From Halapricum hydrolyticum (GTDB lineage: Archaea > Halobacteriota > Halobacteria > Halobacteriales > Haloarculaceae), in contig JAOPKD010000001.1 of the NCBI GenBank assembly GCA_025517565.1, forward strand, positions 372,001 through 436,000: 64,000 nucleotides of DNA, written 5' to 3'. The translations under genes were made by a program, and so were the position numbers. Under the pieces are notes generated by a model that searched no databases, was not told where the DNA came from, and saw nothing but the letters and a program-made list of their open reading frames with translations. Every line of letters starts with the position of its first letter. Position 1 is the first letter of the stretch. Positions 43,330-52,339 of the stretch are shown here, one piece after another.

Positions 43330-45494
43330 CGATCTCTCACCCACGTTCGAAGCCGCCGCAGATCGTGACCGGCGGGCCCCGCCACCAGCATCACAAGGGC
43401 TGCTTCAGCCGTCTCGTTCGAACCGCCAGTAGCCGTATCGCCGCCACCGACGGCGATCCAGACCACCAGTGCAATGGTCGAAAGGATCACCGCGTACTTC
43501 ACGCCGGAGACGAGATTGACATCCCTAATATAACCTGCGATGAACGCCGAGAGGATCGCCTGCAGCGTCACGGCGTGGAAGAACAACATCGACAGCGGCC
43601 CCAGCGATTCGACCTGGAACTGCCCGGATCCGGCCTCGCTCCCGCCAGACGCTGCCGTTTCGAGCCCCTGCATCGTATCCAGGAACTGCACCTTCAGCAA
43701 TGCGATCACGCCGAGCAGCGTGAGATAGGTCATGATGATGATCACGACCTGCATTCGCGTGCGGGACTTGCGATCGCGTTCGATGTCGTCCTGGTTCTCG
43801 CTGGCCTGGGCGGCCGTCGAGAGGACGTCCTGGATCTGGCTCGATGCCTCCTGTGCCTCGCTGATCAGCTTCACCGTCCGGGCCATGCGGGGCACGTGGA
43901 ACTTGTTGTTGAACTCCCGGAGGCTCTGCTTGAGGCTCGTCCCGTAGTTGGTCTTCGCATGGATCGTATCGAGCTCGTCGGCCAACCGTCCCGTCGAGGT
44001 GTCGGCGACGACGTTGATCGACTCGAGCAGCGTCATCCCTGTGTCGTTGGCGCTGGCGAGCTTGCGGAGGTTCTCGGAGAGCTTGCCGATCACGGATTTC
44101 CGGTAGCGCTGGTTCCACTCGTAGAAGATCGCCAGCGGGATGAAGTTGATGTACATCGGTAGATAGATCCAGAAGAACGTCTGCTGGATCGGGTCTTCGG
44201 CCATCGCAGAGAAGAACCCGGTGCCGTCGGCCGTCTGAAACGGGAAGGGGAGTGCCGCCCAGCCGGCGACGATCGAAACGCCGAGTGCGAACAGCGAGAT
44301 CGGAACGGTCAGCCCGAGAACGTACAGCGGGTTGTCCCGGAAGAAAATGTGTGGCTGTCGGAGGATCTCCTTGAGTTGGTAGCTCCCTTCCCGGCTTTTG
44401 ATCCGGTCGAACACGCTGTACTCGCCAGTGAACTGCTTGGCCAGTCCCAGATTGAGGATGCCGCCACTCGCACGCTGTTCGATCTGTTCGCCACGACCCG
44501 CTTCGAGATACCCGTCGCCCACCGTATCCTGGGTCACCGTCGAGACCAGCACCAGAAACGCCATGCTCGTCAGCGGGATCAGGCCGTACACCGTCCCGTA
44601 CATGAGCATCGGGTTCCCGCTTCCCATCATGTTCATGATCACGAGAATGATAATCAAAAGCAGCGGGAACAGCGAGATCGTCATGTACATCTCGCCGAAC
44701 AGCTCGAGCGTCTCCAGGAGCTTTTCCTGCTCCTGTTTTGCCGTGCGCATGTGCTTGTTCTTCTGGTCTTCGAGGAAGCTCGTCATGTCCCCGCCGGAGT
44801 TGATGATCGACAGCATGTCCGTCAAGAACTGACTGAGTTCGTCGCTGGGCGTCTGCAGCGCCTGGTTTCGCAACGCTGTCCGGTAATCGGTGTCGAAGTA
44901 CTCCGTCTCCAGGACGATCGACTGGAACTCCTTTGCGACTTCACCGTAAGTGTCCTCGGCCGCGGCCATTGCCTCAAGGATCTCCAGCTGGTTGAGCCCG
45001 CCGACCGAGAGCGCGTACATAAACGAAATCGCGTCCGACAGCAGCACGTTGATCTCGCGTTTGCGGGCGCTCGATCTGAAATACGGAATCGAGACGAGCG
45101 AGCCGAACCCGATTGCAAAGCCGATCGCACCGAAGAAAATCCCCGTTACGAGGACGATCGCAGGCAGTTTGAGTGTGTTGACGAGCTGGTTGTACTGACC
45201 GAGATCGATGCCCAGGATGAGCCAGTCCTCCGGCAGGAACATCGACACGATGAGGTATCCAAGTAGCGAGCCGACGAGCCACAGCGCGAATCCTGAGATC
45301 AGCCCGACCGCGAGTGCCCGCGAGAGGAACATCTCGACGTTGTCGGCCATCCGGGCTTCCGCGAGTTTGTCCTCGACGTTGCTGACGAAATCCCCCTCTT
45401 CGTCGAAGAGCCACTGATACAGCGGGTAAAACGTGTCGCCGAGGGCGCTGCTCGTCGCGAAACCAGCGTCGGTCGAGCGGGTGTCGAGGCTCAT
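43308..45494 (-). CDS. Type II/IV secretion membrane platform (TadC/PilC-like, duplicated)
   Basis: Inner-membrane scaffold on which pilin subunits are assembled. The 728-aa protein has two T2SSF/TadC domains: one at ~165-265 (SDAISFMYALSVGGLNQLEILEAMA ... LTDMLSIINSGGDMTSFLEDQ) and one at ~490-590 (ANDTGMTLLESINVVADTSTGRL ... EASSQIQDVLSTAAQASEN), each followed by transmembrane helices, about nine in total. The domain pair is normal for archaeal PilC. It overlaps the ATPase gene by 4 bases. Confidence 0.92.
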   Translation of the reverse strand: MSLDTRSTDAGFATSSALGDTFYPLYQWLFDEEGDFVSNVEDKLAEARMADNVEMFLSRALAVGLISGFALWLVGSLLGYLIVSMFLPEDWLILGIDLGQYNQLVNTLKLPAIVLVTGIFFGAIGFAIGFGSLVSIPYFRSSARKREINVLLSDAISFMYALSVGGLNQLEILEAMAAAEDTYGEVAKEFQSIVLETEYFDTDYRTALRNQALQTPSDELSQFLTDMLSIINSGGDMTSFLEDQKNKHMRTAKQEQEKLLETLELFGEMYMTISLFPLLLIIILVIMNMMGSGNPMLMYGTVYGLIPLTSMAFLVLVSTVTQDTVGDGYLEAGRGEQIEQRASGGILNLGLAKQFTGEYSVFDRIKSREGSYQLKEILRQPHIFFRDNPLYVLGLTVPISLFALGVSIVAGWAALPFPFQTADGTGFFSAMAEDPIQQTFFWIYLPMYINFIPLAIFYEWNQRYRKSVIGKLSENLRKLASANDTGMTLLESINVVADTSTGRLADELDTIHAKTNYGTSLKQSLREFNNKFHVPRMARTVKLISEAQEASSQIQDVLSTAAQASENQDDIERDRKSRTRMQVVIIIMTYLTLLGVIALLKVQFLDTMQGLETAASGGSEAGSGQFQVESLGPLSMLFFHAVTLQAILSAFIAGYIRDVNLVSGVKYAVILSTIALVVWIAVGGGDTATGGSNETAEAALVMLVAGPAGHDLRRLRTWVRDRWNGDNS

Positions 45495-47998
45495 TCTTCT
45501 TCAGACGCCTCCGCGCCAGCCTTCGGGACAAACTGACCGAAGTCCGTCTCTTCGGTCGCCTCCTCGACCGTGACGTCCTCCTGGGTCTCGACGCCGGTCA
45601 GCGCCTCGACGATATCGGACGTCTCGGCCGAGCGGAGTTGTCGGAACAGCGGATCCGCGTTGTCGAGAATCTCCTCTGCCTCTCCGAGGATCTCGTCGGT
45701 GGGATCCGGCCGCGGCACCAGTTCTTCCTTTTCCGCGTCGACCTCGATCTGGACCGATTCCATCTCTCGGAGGTCCTCGAGACTGCGTTCGAGTTGATCG
45801 TTCGCGATCAACGTCATGATCGTATCCGGATCGTTGATGAACGCCTGCAGCGTCGCGGCGACTTGGGTGTAGGTGTTGAGATTCTGTTCGATGAGGTACG
45901 CCAGCACGACCTTTCGCTTGAACAGCTCCTCGTCCAGCCGATCCTGGTCCCACCCGCGGTCGAACTTGATCTCCTCCAAGGTGTTGGAGTTGCCCATCTG
46001 GATGAACTGGTCGGTATCTGCCTGCCACTGGTAGACGTCCCTGACGTTGATCTCGTCGTTCTCGGGCGTGTACTCGTTGATCTCAGTCAGCGTCTTGTTG
46101 CGCCTGACCTTCGAGCCGCCGACGCGAGTCTGGGTCTGGATCGAGACCAGGTCCAGTGCCGTGAACAGCGTCTTCGAGACGTTGATCGGATCGGTCGTGA
46201 ACCGCTTGATGACTTCGCCCACCGAGTCGGCGTGGAACGTGGTGTAGGTCGTGTGCCCGGTCGACATGACCTGGAACAGCGTTCGACCCTCCTCACCGCG
46301 GACCTCACCCATGACGATGTAGTCGGGACGCTGACGGAGTGCGGCCTCCAGCAGATCGAACTCGTCAACGTCGCCGGTGTCGTCCTGTCCGAACGAGGGG
46401 CGCGTCACTGAAGCGACCCAGTTGCGCTGAGGGAGTTCGACCTCGCGGGTGTCCTCGATCGAGACGATCTTGGAGTTGCTGGGAATGAACAGCGAGATGG
46501 CGTTCAGGCTGGTCGTCTTCCCCGAGGCAGTACCACCGGCGAAGATCATCGACTTGTTGTTCTCGATGCACAGCCAGAGGAACGCCATCTCGTCCAGCGA
46601 GAAGGTGTTCCAGTTGATCAGGTCGATCGGCGTGAACGGAACGTCCTTGAACTGACGGATCGTGTAGTTTGTCCCGTGATCCGAGACTTCCTTCCCGAGC
46701 GTGAGCTGTGCACGCGAGCCGTCCGGCAGCGTCGCGTCGACCTGTGGCTGTCGTTTGGAGATGCCTTTCCCGGATCGCTGGGCGAGTTTCACGACGAAGT
46801 CGTCGAGCTCTCCCCTGCCGTGTTCGACGTTCGAGATGATGTTCTCGTATTCGGTGTGGTAGACGAACACCCGGGAGTTGTACCCGTCACAGGAGACGTC
46901 CTCGACGTTGATGTCGTGTTTGATCGGGTCGATCTTCGAGTACCCGATGAAGTCACGCTTGAGGTAGTACAGGAGCTTCTCGACCTGATACTCCGTGAGC
47001 GTCTTCGGATCGTCCGCGAGGACGGCCGGTTCCGGACGGGTTTTGATCCCCTCAAGTTCGCCCGAGGAATCCTCGATGTCCACGTTCATTCCCAGCAATT
47101 TCTTCAGTTTGCCGACCTGACCGACGCCGTTCTGGGTCGGGCCACTGTAGAGGTCATAGCGATCGAGCAACTGCTCGGTTTCGCGCTGGATCACGTTCGC
47201 CCGTTCCGCCTGTGAGCCGTCGATCGCCACCTCGTCGTCGGCGTACTTGATCGCCGTCCGGAGCTTCTTCGCGAGGAAGTCCCTGACGTCTTCTTCGATC
47301 GGATTCAGGTACGGCTGGACGACGTAATACTTGCGTTCGTTTTCCTTGCGAGAATGAAAGACGATCGCACAGGCGTAGGGTTTGTTGACCCAGTATCGCT
47401 CGACCTCGTCGAAGTGTTTCTTCTTTTCCACCGGGACGGCCTTCTCCAGATGGTATCGATTAACGACCGTCGTATGTCCCTCCGGCGTCGAAAAGAAATC
47501 GTCCTCGTCGAGTTCCTCGTTCACGTCCACCGTGCGTTCGTCGACGAGTTCTTTGAGCGCGCTCGCGTCGTCTTGCGCCCCGCTGAGCCGCTGTTCGGTC
47601 TCGTCGGGATTGAATCCGAGATACTCCTCGGGTTCGAATGGGACCTTGTTCCCGTCGCCGTCCCGCGGCGGTTCGCCGTCGCTCTTGTAGTAGTATTCCC
47701 GCTTGAAGTGCTCCCAGAAATACCTCCCCTTGGCGACCGGCGTCGTCTCGACGTCGAGAAACGATTCCCAGTGTTGATTGAGCGTCTTGGCTGCCGTCGC
47801 CCCGTCCTCGAATCGATCCCCGGTGTGGTGCGGATCGAACCCCAGATATTTGCTGCGGTCGAACCGACCACCGTCGTGGAACTCGCGTCGGAAATCAGTC
47901 CAGTCGTACTCGCCACCGGCACTGACGTTCTGTAACATCCGCTCTCTCTCGGAGCGAGTCCCCTCACTCTCCCCCCCGTCAGTGTCATCGATTGCCAT
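45491..47998 (-). CDS. Type II/IV secretion ATPase (TadA/PilB-like)
   Basis: Hexameric motor for pilus assembly. The 835-aa protein has an acidic N-terminal region (~1-170), a linker domain, and the ATPase core: Walker A IFAGGTASGKTTSLNAI (~485-500), Asp box IEDTREVELPQRNW, Walker B DYIVMGEVRGEEG (~558-570) and His box STGHTTYTTFHADS. The C-terminus carries an acidic helical tail. It opens cluster B and is divergent from a winged-helix gene, with an inverted repeat in the gap. Confidence 0.94.
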   Translation of the reverse strand: MAIDDTDGGESEGTRSERERMLQNVSAGGEYDWTDFRREFHDGGRFDRSKYLGFDPHHTGDRFEDGATAAKTLNQHWESFLDVETTPVAKGRYFWEHFKREYYYKSDGEPPRDGDGNKVPFEPEEYLGFNPDETEQRLSGAQDDASALKELVDERTVDVNEELDEDDFFSTPEGHTTVVNRYHLEKAVPVEKKKHFDEVERYWVNKPYACAIVFHSRKENERKYYVVQPYLNPIEEDVRDFLAKKLRTAIKYADDEVAIDGSQAERANVIQRETEQLLDRYDLYSGPTQNGVGQVGKLKKLLGMNVDIEDSSGELEGIKTRPEPAVLADDPKTLTEYQVEKLLYYLKRDFIGYSKIDPIKHDINVEDVSCDGYNSRVFVYHTEYENIISNVEHGRGELDDFVVKLAQRSGKGISKRQPQVDATLPDGSRAQLTLGKEVSDHGTNYTIRQFKDVPFTPIDLINWNTFSLDEMAFLWLCIENNKSMIFAGGTASGKTTSLNAISLFIPSNSKIVSIEDTREVELPQRNWVASVTRPSFGQDDTGDVDEFDLLEAALRQRPDYIVMGEVRGEEGRTLFQVMSTGHTTYTTFHADSVGEVIKRFTTDPINVSKTLFTALDLVSIQTQTRVGGSKVRRNKTLTEINEYTPENDEINVRDVYQWQADTDQFIQMGNSNTLEEIKFDRGWDQDRLDEELFKRKVVLAYLIEQNLNTYTQVAATLQAFINDPDTIMTLIANDQLERSLEDLREMESVQIEVDAEKEELVPRPDPTDEILGEAEEILDNADPLFRQLRSAETSDIVEALTGVETQEDVTVEEATEETDFGQFVPKAGAEASEEE

Positions 47999-48039
47999 TA
48001 GTTCCTTGTTCTGCGGCTATCCGGGATAAACTTTATGTA

Positions 48040-48061
48040 GATAATATCATACGTGATTATC
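48040..48061. promoter_or_regulatory. Inverted repeat between the pilus ATPase and a winged-helix gene
   Basis: GATAAT and ATTATC form a perfect 6-bp inverted repeat with a 10-base spacer. It lies 42 bases before the ATPase ATG on one side and close to the winged-helix gene on the other; TTTATG at 48032-48037 and ATAAAC on the minus side look TATA-like. Confidence 0.4.
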
Positions 48062-48167
48062 GGAAAACGTGTCGGAAGAATTAACACTATGTGGCGCATA
48101 TCCGATAGCGATGGGAAAGCCGATTGCTTCGCGAGGTGGTTGGAGACTTGTCGCCGAGCACGACCAT

Positions 48168-48422
48168 ATGGCTTCGGTTCTCAGTGCGGTCGTGGAGCTG
48201 GAGCCAGTCGGGCCGTACACCCGCTCGGAACTCGCCGACGCCGCGGGAGTGCCGCTCAAGGATCTCTACCTTTCGGACACGCTGGCCGCTCTGACGGAAA
48301 TCGGGGTTCTCGACCGCGTCGACGACGGTGGCGAGGCGACCTACGTCATCGACGACGACTCGCCCGTGTACGAACGTGCGGCCGACTTCGAGCAGGTGCT
48401 GGCAGAGAGCGTCGAACCGTAG
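48168..48422 (+). CDS. Small winged-helix protein
   Basis: An 84-aa protein: MASVLSAVVELEPVGPYTRS then ELADAAGVPLKDLYLSDTLAALTEIGVLDRV, a winged helix-turn-helix with a YVIDDDSPVY wing, and an acidic tail. The frame is open to GTG 48069, which would add 33 residues without domain character; the start is therefore uncertain. Being divergent from the pilus operon with an inverted repeat between, it is a candidate regulator of cluster B (inference). Confidence 0.65.
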   Translation: MASVLSAVVELEPVGPYTRSELADAAGVPLKDLYLSDTLAALTEIGVLDRVDDGGEATYVIDDDSPVYERAADFEQVLAESVEP

Positions 48423-48479
48423 TCAGCGCCGAGTCTCGCCGACACCGATTTCATCGTTCCGCTCGTAGCCGCACCCGTC

Positions 48480-49082
48480 ATGGTCGCACTCGACACCGAC
48501 GATTATCGACTCGAACGCGGCGACGAAGCCCCCGAGTTCGAGCTGACCGGGACAGACGGAGCAGAATACAGCCTGGCGGACTTCGAGGACTTCGACGCGC
48601 TGCTGGTCGTGTTCACCTGCAACCACTGTCCGTACGCCAAAGCGAAGATGAACGAGCTGAACCATCTCGCCGAGACCTACGACGACCTCGCAGTCGTCGG
48701 GATCAACCCCAACGACGCCGAGGAGTACCCCGACGACTCCTTCGACCGCATGCAGGAACTCGTCGACGACGGGACGGTTGCCTACGACGCGTACCTCCGG
48801 GACGGCTCGCAGGACGTCGCGGCGGCCTACGGCGCGGTCTGTACGCCTGATCCGTTCCTGTTCGCTAACGACGGCGGGACCTTCCGGCTGGCGTATCACG
48901 GCCGGATCGACAACGCCCTGAACCCAGACGACGAACCGACCGAGTACGAGATGCGCGAGTACGTCGAGACGGTGCTGGCCGGCGAGGACGTCGACGCCGA
49001 GGACAAGCCCTCGCGGGGCTGTTCGATCAAGTGGAAGGCGGGCAACGAACCCGAGTACTTCGAGGCCCGACCTCGCTCGTAG
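48480..49082 (+). CDS. Thioredoxin-fold (AhpC/TSA-like) redox protein
   Basis: A 200-aa protein with a thioredoxin-like fold: GDEAPEFELTGTDGAEYSLA at the start, then LLVVFTCNHCPYAKAKMNEL, in which Cys-x-x-Cys is the active site, and CTPDPFLFANDGG with the cis-proline. The last third has RGCSIKWKAGNEPEYF, a conserved tail of this subgroup. Peroxidase or disulfide reductase activity is possible; the target is unknown. Confidence 0.88.
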   Translation: MVALDTDDYRLERGDEAPEFELTGTDGAEYSLADFEDFDALLVVFTCNHCPYAKAKMNELNHLAETYDDLAVVGINPNDAEEYPDDSFDRMQELVDDGTVAYDAYLRDGSQDVAAAYGAVCTPDPFLFANDGGTFRLAYHGRIDNALNPDDEPTEYEMREYVETVLAGEDVDAEDKPSRGCSIKWKAGNEPEYFEARPRS

Positions 49083-49096
49083 AGTGGAGCACCGAA

Positions 49097-49924
49097 CTAC
49101 TGATTCGAAGGTAGCGGAACCGAATCGTAGGTCGCGCACATGACCGCAGCGAAGACCGACCCGAAGACCGTCGTGCCGACGGCCGTGCCGACCACCGTCG
49201 CCGTTGAGTCACCCAGCAGGGCAAACCACGGAAGTCCCGACAGCCAGTACTGGGTGAGCGCGACGAAGAAGATAATGAGCGCGATTTCGGGGACTCCCTT
49301 GGAGACGCCCCAGCTCCCGGGGATTTTCCTGGAGACGCCCCAGCTCCAGCGAATCGCGGCCAGTGGGTCACGGCCGTCGCGGACTATCGAGACCGGGGCG
49401 GCGAACAGCCGCGCGAGGAAATACGCAAGCAGGGCCGTCAGGAGCGTGCTCGTGAGCCGCCCCGTCACGGGGAGCCACGCGACGAGAGCCGGGACGGACG
49501 CGACGATAGCAACTGTGACGAACGTCCCCAGCCACAGGAGCCGGCGGACCGGCGGAAGCCAGCCCGTCGTTTCTGGCGCAGTTCGCCAGGCGACCGTCGC
49601 GAACGCGAGCGTGACCGTCACGAGCGTCACCACAACGCCCACGGCGTAGGTCGCGATCAGGAGCGGATCGAGCCCGACGAACGTCCCCGGGAGCGGGTGG
49701 GCGACGAGCGGGCCGCTCGGAACGAGCGACAGCATCGGGTAGAAGAACCCCTGTCGCGGATAGGTGAACGTGACCAGCGGGATCTCCGCCGCGATCCAGA
49801 CTGCTGCGAGCAGCCCCTTGACAATCCCGAGTAGCGCGAACGCCGGCAGTGTAACTCGATTTCGGAAGAGATAGTCGGACGTGCGATCGAAGTGTATCCC
49901 ACCCGTGAATTCCTGCTTCGTCAT
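49097..49924 (-). CDS. Membrane protein paired with a PQQ-propeller lipoprotein (copy 1)
   Basis: A 275-aa protein with about six hydrophobic helices and the cytoplasmic-side motif ARLFAAPVSIVRDGRDPLAAIRWSWGVS. The same motif is in the membrane protein at 52315 (GRLFVAPVTIIRDGRGPIEAIRWSNESI), so they are paralogues. A 10-residue tandem duplication (SWGVSRKIPG, SWGVSKGVPE) comes from an 18-base direct repeat at 49300-49317 and 49330-49347. The ATG overlaps the propeller gene by 4 bases. Function unknown. Confidence 0.75.
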   Translation of the reverse strand: MTKQEFTGGIHFDRTSDYLFRNRVTLPAFALLGIVKGLLAAVWIAAEIPLVTFTYPRQGFFYPMLSLVPSGPLVAHPLPGTFVGLDPLLIATYAVGVVVTLVTVTLAFATVAWRTAPETTGWLPPVRRLLWLGTFVTVAIVASVPALVAWLPVTGRLTSTLLTALLAYFLARLFAAPVSIVRDGRDPLAAIRWSWGVSRKIPGSWGVSKGVPEIALIIFFVALTQYWLSGLPWFALLGDSTATVVGTAVGTTVFGSVFAAVMCATYDSVPLPSNQ

Positions 49925-51219
49925 GGTTCCCCTAGCGCGACGAGTCCGTGGCCACTGATCAGGAGGTACAGGCGACCGTCGCCGACGACCGGTTCGCTGA
50001 CGCTACCGTTTGATAAAGAGGAAGCGTCCTCTAACTCGGGTCTTATCTGCCACCGGACGGTGCCATCTGTCATCGAGAGGGCAGCCACGCGATCGGGAAA
50101 GGCGGCGAAATAGACTGTCTCGGAACCGATCGAGATCGATACACCCTCCGACTGCCGGTCGGCATCCACAGTGAGCACGCGCTCGCGCCACTGTTCATCG
50201 CCAGTATCCCGATCGAGTGCGACTGCAAATATCTCGTCTTCGGGCTCGCCGTCGTTCGGCCTCCCGAGAGCGATCACAATGCGTTCCGGACCGATGGCAC
50301 TGGCCCAGATATGGATATCTGCCGGTCCGACCCGGCTCTCCCACTGCTGTTCGAGGCTGTCGACGTCGTAGGCCCCGAGTCGCGAGGATGCCGTAACGTA
50401 GACAGTCCTGTCACTCGCCATCGATCGAGACCACTGTCCCCCGGAGACCTCCCGGAGCGTGTGGCCGTCATCGGGATCGAGCGTCCGTATCGTCGACGGG
50501 GACTCGTCGTGGTCGATCGTCGACACGAGGCGCCCATCGGTCGCGGCCAGCGACCAGTCTGTATCGGTGTCGAACTGCCGTCGCCAGCGCGTTCGACCGT
50601 CGTCGACGTCGACGGCGAGTATCTCGTTTGGACCCGGGGGCGAACGTGTCGTGTAGTACCACGTCCCCTCGAGGACGGTCTGTGAGTCGACCGGCGACCT
50701 GTGCCTGAAAGTGTGGACACCAGGCCTCTCGTGAGTCCACCGGCGGGGCGCAGGGCCATCGTCAGGGTTGATCCCGAGCATGGCGCCGTGGTCGTACGTT
50801 CCCGTGCCACGACCGAGGATCATCCCGTTTTCGTAGGACGTACTCGCTCCCAGCGCGAACAGTTGTGTGACGTCCGGCACGCGGAACTGCGTCTCGCCAG
50901 TTTCGGCGTCGATCCCGTGGAGACTTAGTTGCTCTGAGAGGTACTTCCCTTCACCATCCGCGAACAGCGTGTACAGCGTGCCGTCCGACAGAAACAGCGG
51001 CTTGCTTCTGTATTTGGTCAGAATCGGTCTCGACCACACGATCTCGGCGTCTTCGACGGGACCGGACGCCGGCGAGTAGTTCGTCTGCCCGGGATCGGCC
51101 TGCAACAGCGGCCAGTCGGCCGGGCCGAACTCCGAGCGATCCAGGGACAGACACCCCGCGGCCGATCCCAACGCTGCCCCGATCCCGCCGAGGAGGGCTC
51201 GGCGTGACAGGCGAGCCAT
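49921..51219 (-). CDS. PQQ-like beta-propeller Tat lipoprotein (copy 1)
   Basis: A 432-aa extracellular protein with a Tat/lipobox signal (SRRALLGGIGAALGSAAGC, Cys18 lipidated) followed by beta-propeller blades with the recurrent patterns IDAETGETQF, VDVDDGRTRWRRQF, LDPDDGHTLREV, LDRDTGDEQWRERV and MTDGTVRWQI. Such propellers bind PQQ or serve as scaffolds; cofactor ligands are not identified. Co-translated with the membrane protein downstream. Confidence 0.85.
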   Translation of the reverse strand: MARLSRRALLGGIGAALGSAAGCLSLDRSEFGPADWPLLQADPGQTNYSPASGPVEDAEIVWSRPILTKYRSKPLFLSDGTLYTLFADGEGKYLSEQLSLHGIDAETGETQFRVPDVTQLFALGASTSYENGMILGRGTGTYDHGAMLGINPDDGPAPRRWTHERPGVHTFRHRSPVDSQTVLEGTWYYTTRSPPGPNEILAVDVDDGRTRWRRQFDTDTDWSLAATDGRLVSTIDHDESPSTIRTLDPDDGHTLREVSGGQWSRSMASDRTVYVTASSRLGAYDVDSLEQQWESRVGPADIHIWASAIGPERIVIALGRPNDGEPEDEIFAVALDRDTGDEQWRERVLTVDADRQSEGVSISIGSETVYFAAFPDRVAALSMTDGTVRWQIRPELEDASSLSNGSVSEPVVGDGRLYLLISGHGLVALGEP

Positions 51220-51319
51220 AACCGATTTTCAGATCGAAATTCAAAGAAAGTTTTGGATGATGCATGGGAGAAAAATCTGCAAGGTCGCTCCGCAGTGATC
51301 TCGACACGGCGACTCTGAC

Positions 51320-52309
51320 GTGCAAACGATTTTTACCCAGCCATCCGATACCGTGGTCGTGGTTCGTCATCTCGGCACCGTCTTGGTCGGTTTCGGACTC
51401 GCCTGCGCCGTCGCTGCGAGCGGACTCGATACCGTCGGCTATACCGCGCAGGTCGGCGGCGTCGCGGTCACGCCGGTGGCGATCCGACTGCTGCTCGCAG
51501 CTGCCGTGGCGCTTCTGGCCGCCGGCGTCTACCTGCTCACCTACCGTGCGATCGAGACGCAGATCGAGAGCAAACGTCGCCAGCACGACGTCCGAAATAT
51601 CCTCCGGCTGGCGTTCCTGATCGCGGCGGTCGCGGGCGTGCTCGGCGCGCTGACCGAGCAATGGCTCGGCCTGCTGTTCTCGCTGGGCGTGGTCGGGTTC
51701 GCGATCACCTTCGCGCTCCAGCAGCCTCTCTTTTCGTTCCTGGGCTGGTTCTACATCGTCGCCAAACGCCCCTACCAGGTCGGCGACCGGGTCGCCATCG
51801 AGGGGTCGAAAGGCGACGTGGCCGACGTCGACTACCTGGTGACGACGCTGTGGGAGATCGACGGCGAACTCGTCGCCTCCAACCAGCCCTCCGGGCGGAT
51901 CATCACCGTCCCCAACAGCGTCGTCCTCTCCAGTCACGTCACGAACTACACGCGCGAGGAGTTCCCGTTCGTCTGGAACGAGATCGAGGTCCAGGTCGCC
52001 TACGAGACTGACCGTGAGTTCGCCCGGGCGACCATGGCCGAGGTGGCCGACGAGTATCTCGGCGACGAGATGGCCCGCCGGATCGAGCAGTATCGCGACC
52101 GCCTGGCCGAGACGCCCGTCGAACTCGACGTGCAGGACCGACCCACCGTCAACGTCGTCCAGGAGGAGTCGTGGGTGACGCTCCGATTGCGCTATCTCGT
52201 CCATCCGCGCCGGGGCCAGCGGACGAAAAACGCTCTCTACGAGCGAGTGCTCGCGGCGCTGAACGAGCATCCCGAGCGGGTGAAGTTCCCGATCGGCCGA
52301 AATCGGTGA
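51320..52309 (+). CDS. MscS-family mechanosensitive channel
   Basis: A 329-aa channel for osmotic release. Three N-terminal hydrophobic segments are followed by the pore helix LGLLFSLGVVGFAITFALQQPLFSFLGWFYIVAKRPYQVGD and the beta domain (VAIEGSKGDVADVDYLVTTL, ITVPNSVVLSSHVTNYTR), then the C-terminal alpha/beta domain. The first possible start is GTG 51320; GTG codons about 30 bases later are also possible. The stop is 5 bases from that of the convergent membrane gene. Confidence 0.9.
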   Translation: MQTIFTQPSDTVVVVRHLGTVLVGFGLACAVAASGLDTVGYTAQVGGVAVTPVAIRLLLAAAVALLAAGVYLLTYRAIETQIESKRRQHDVRNILRLAFLIAAVAGVLGALTEQWLGLLFSLGVVGFAITFALQQPLFSFLGWFYIVAKRPYQVGDRVAIEGSKGDVADVDYLVTTLWEIDGELVASNQPSGRIITVPNSVVLSSHVTNYTREEFPFVWNEIEVQVAYETDREFARATMAEVADEYLGDEMARRIEQYRDRLAETPVELDVQDRPTVNVVQEESWVTLRLRYLVHPRRGQRTKNALYERVLAALNEHPERVKFPIGRNR

Positions 52310-52339
52310 GCGACCTATCGGCCGAAATCGGTGAGCGAC
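52292..52339. repeat. Tandem 25-base duplication at the junction of two convergent genes
   Basis: The same 23 bases occur at 52292-52314 and 52317-52339 (begin ATCGGCCGAAATCGGTGAGC), covering the end of the MscS gene and the end of the opposite membrane gene. Confidence 0.9.
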
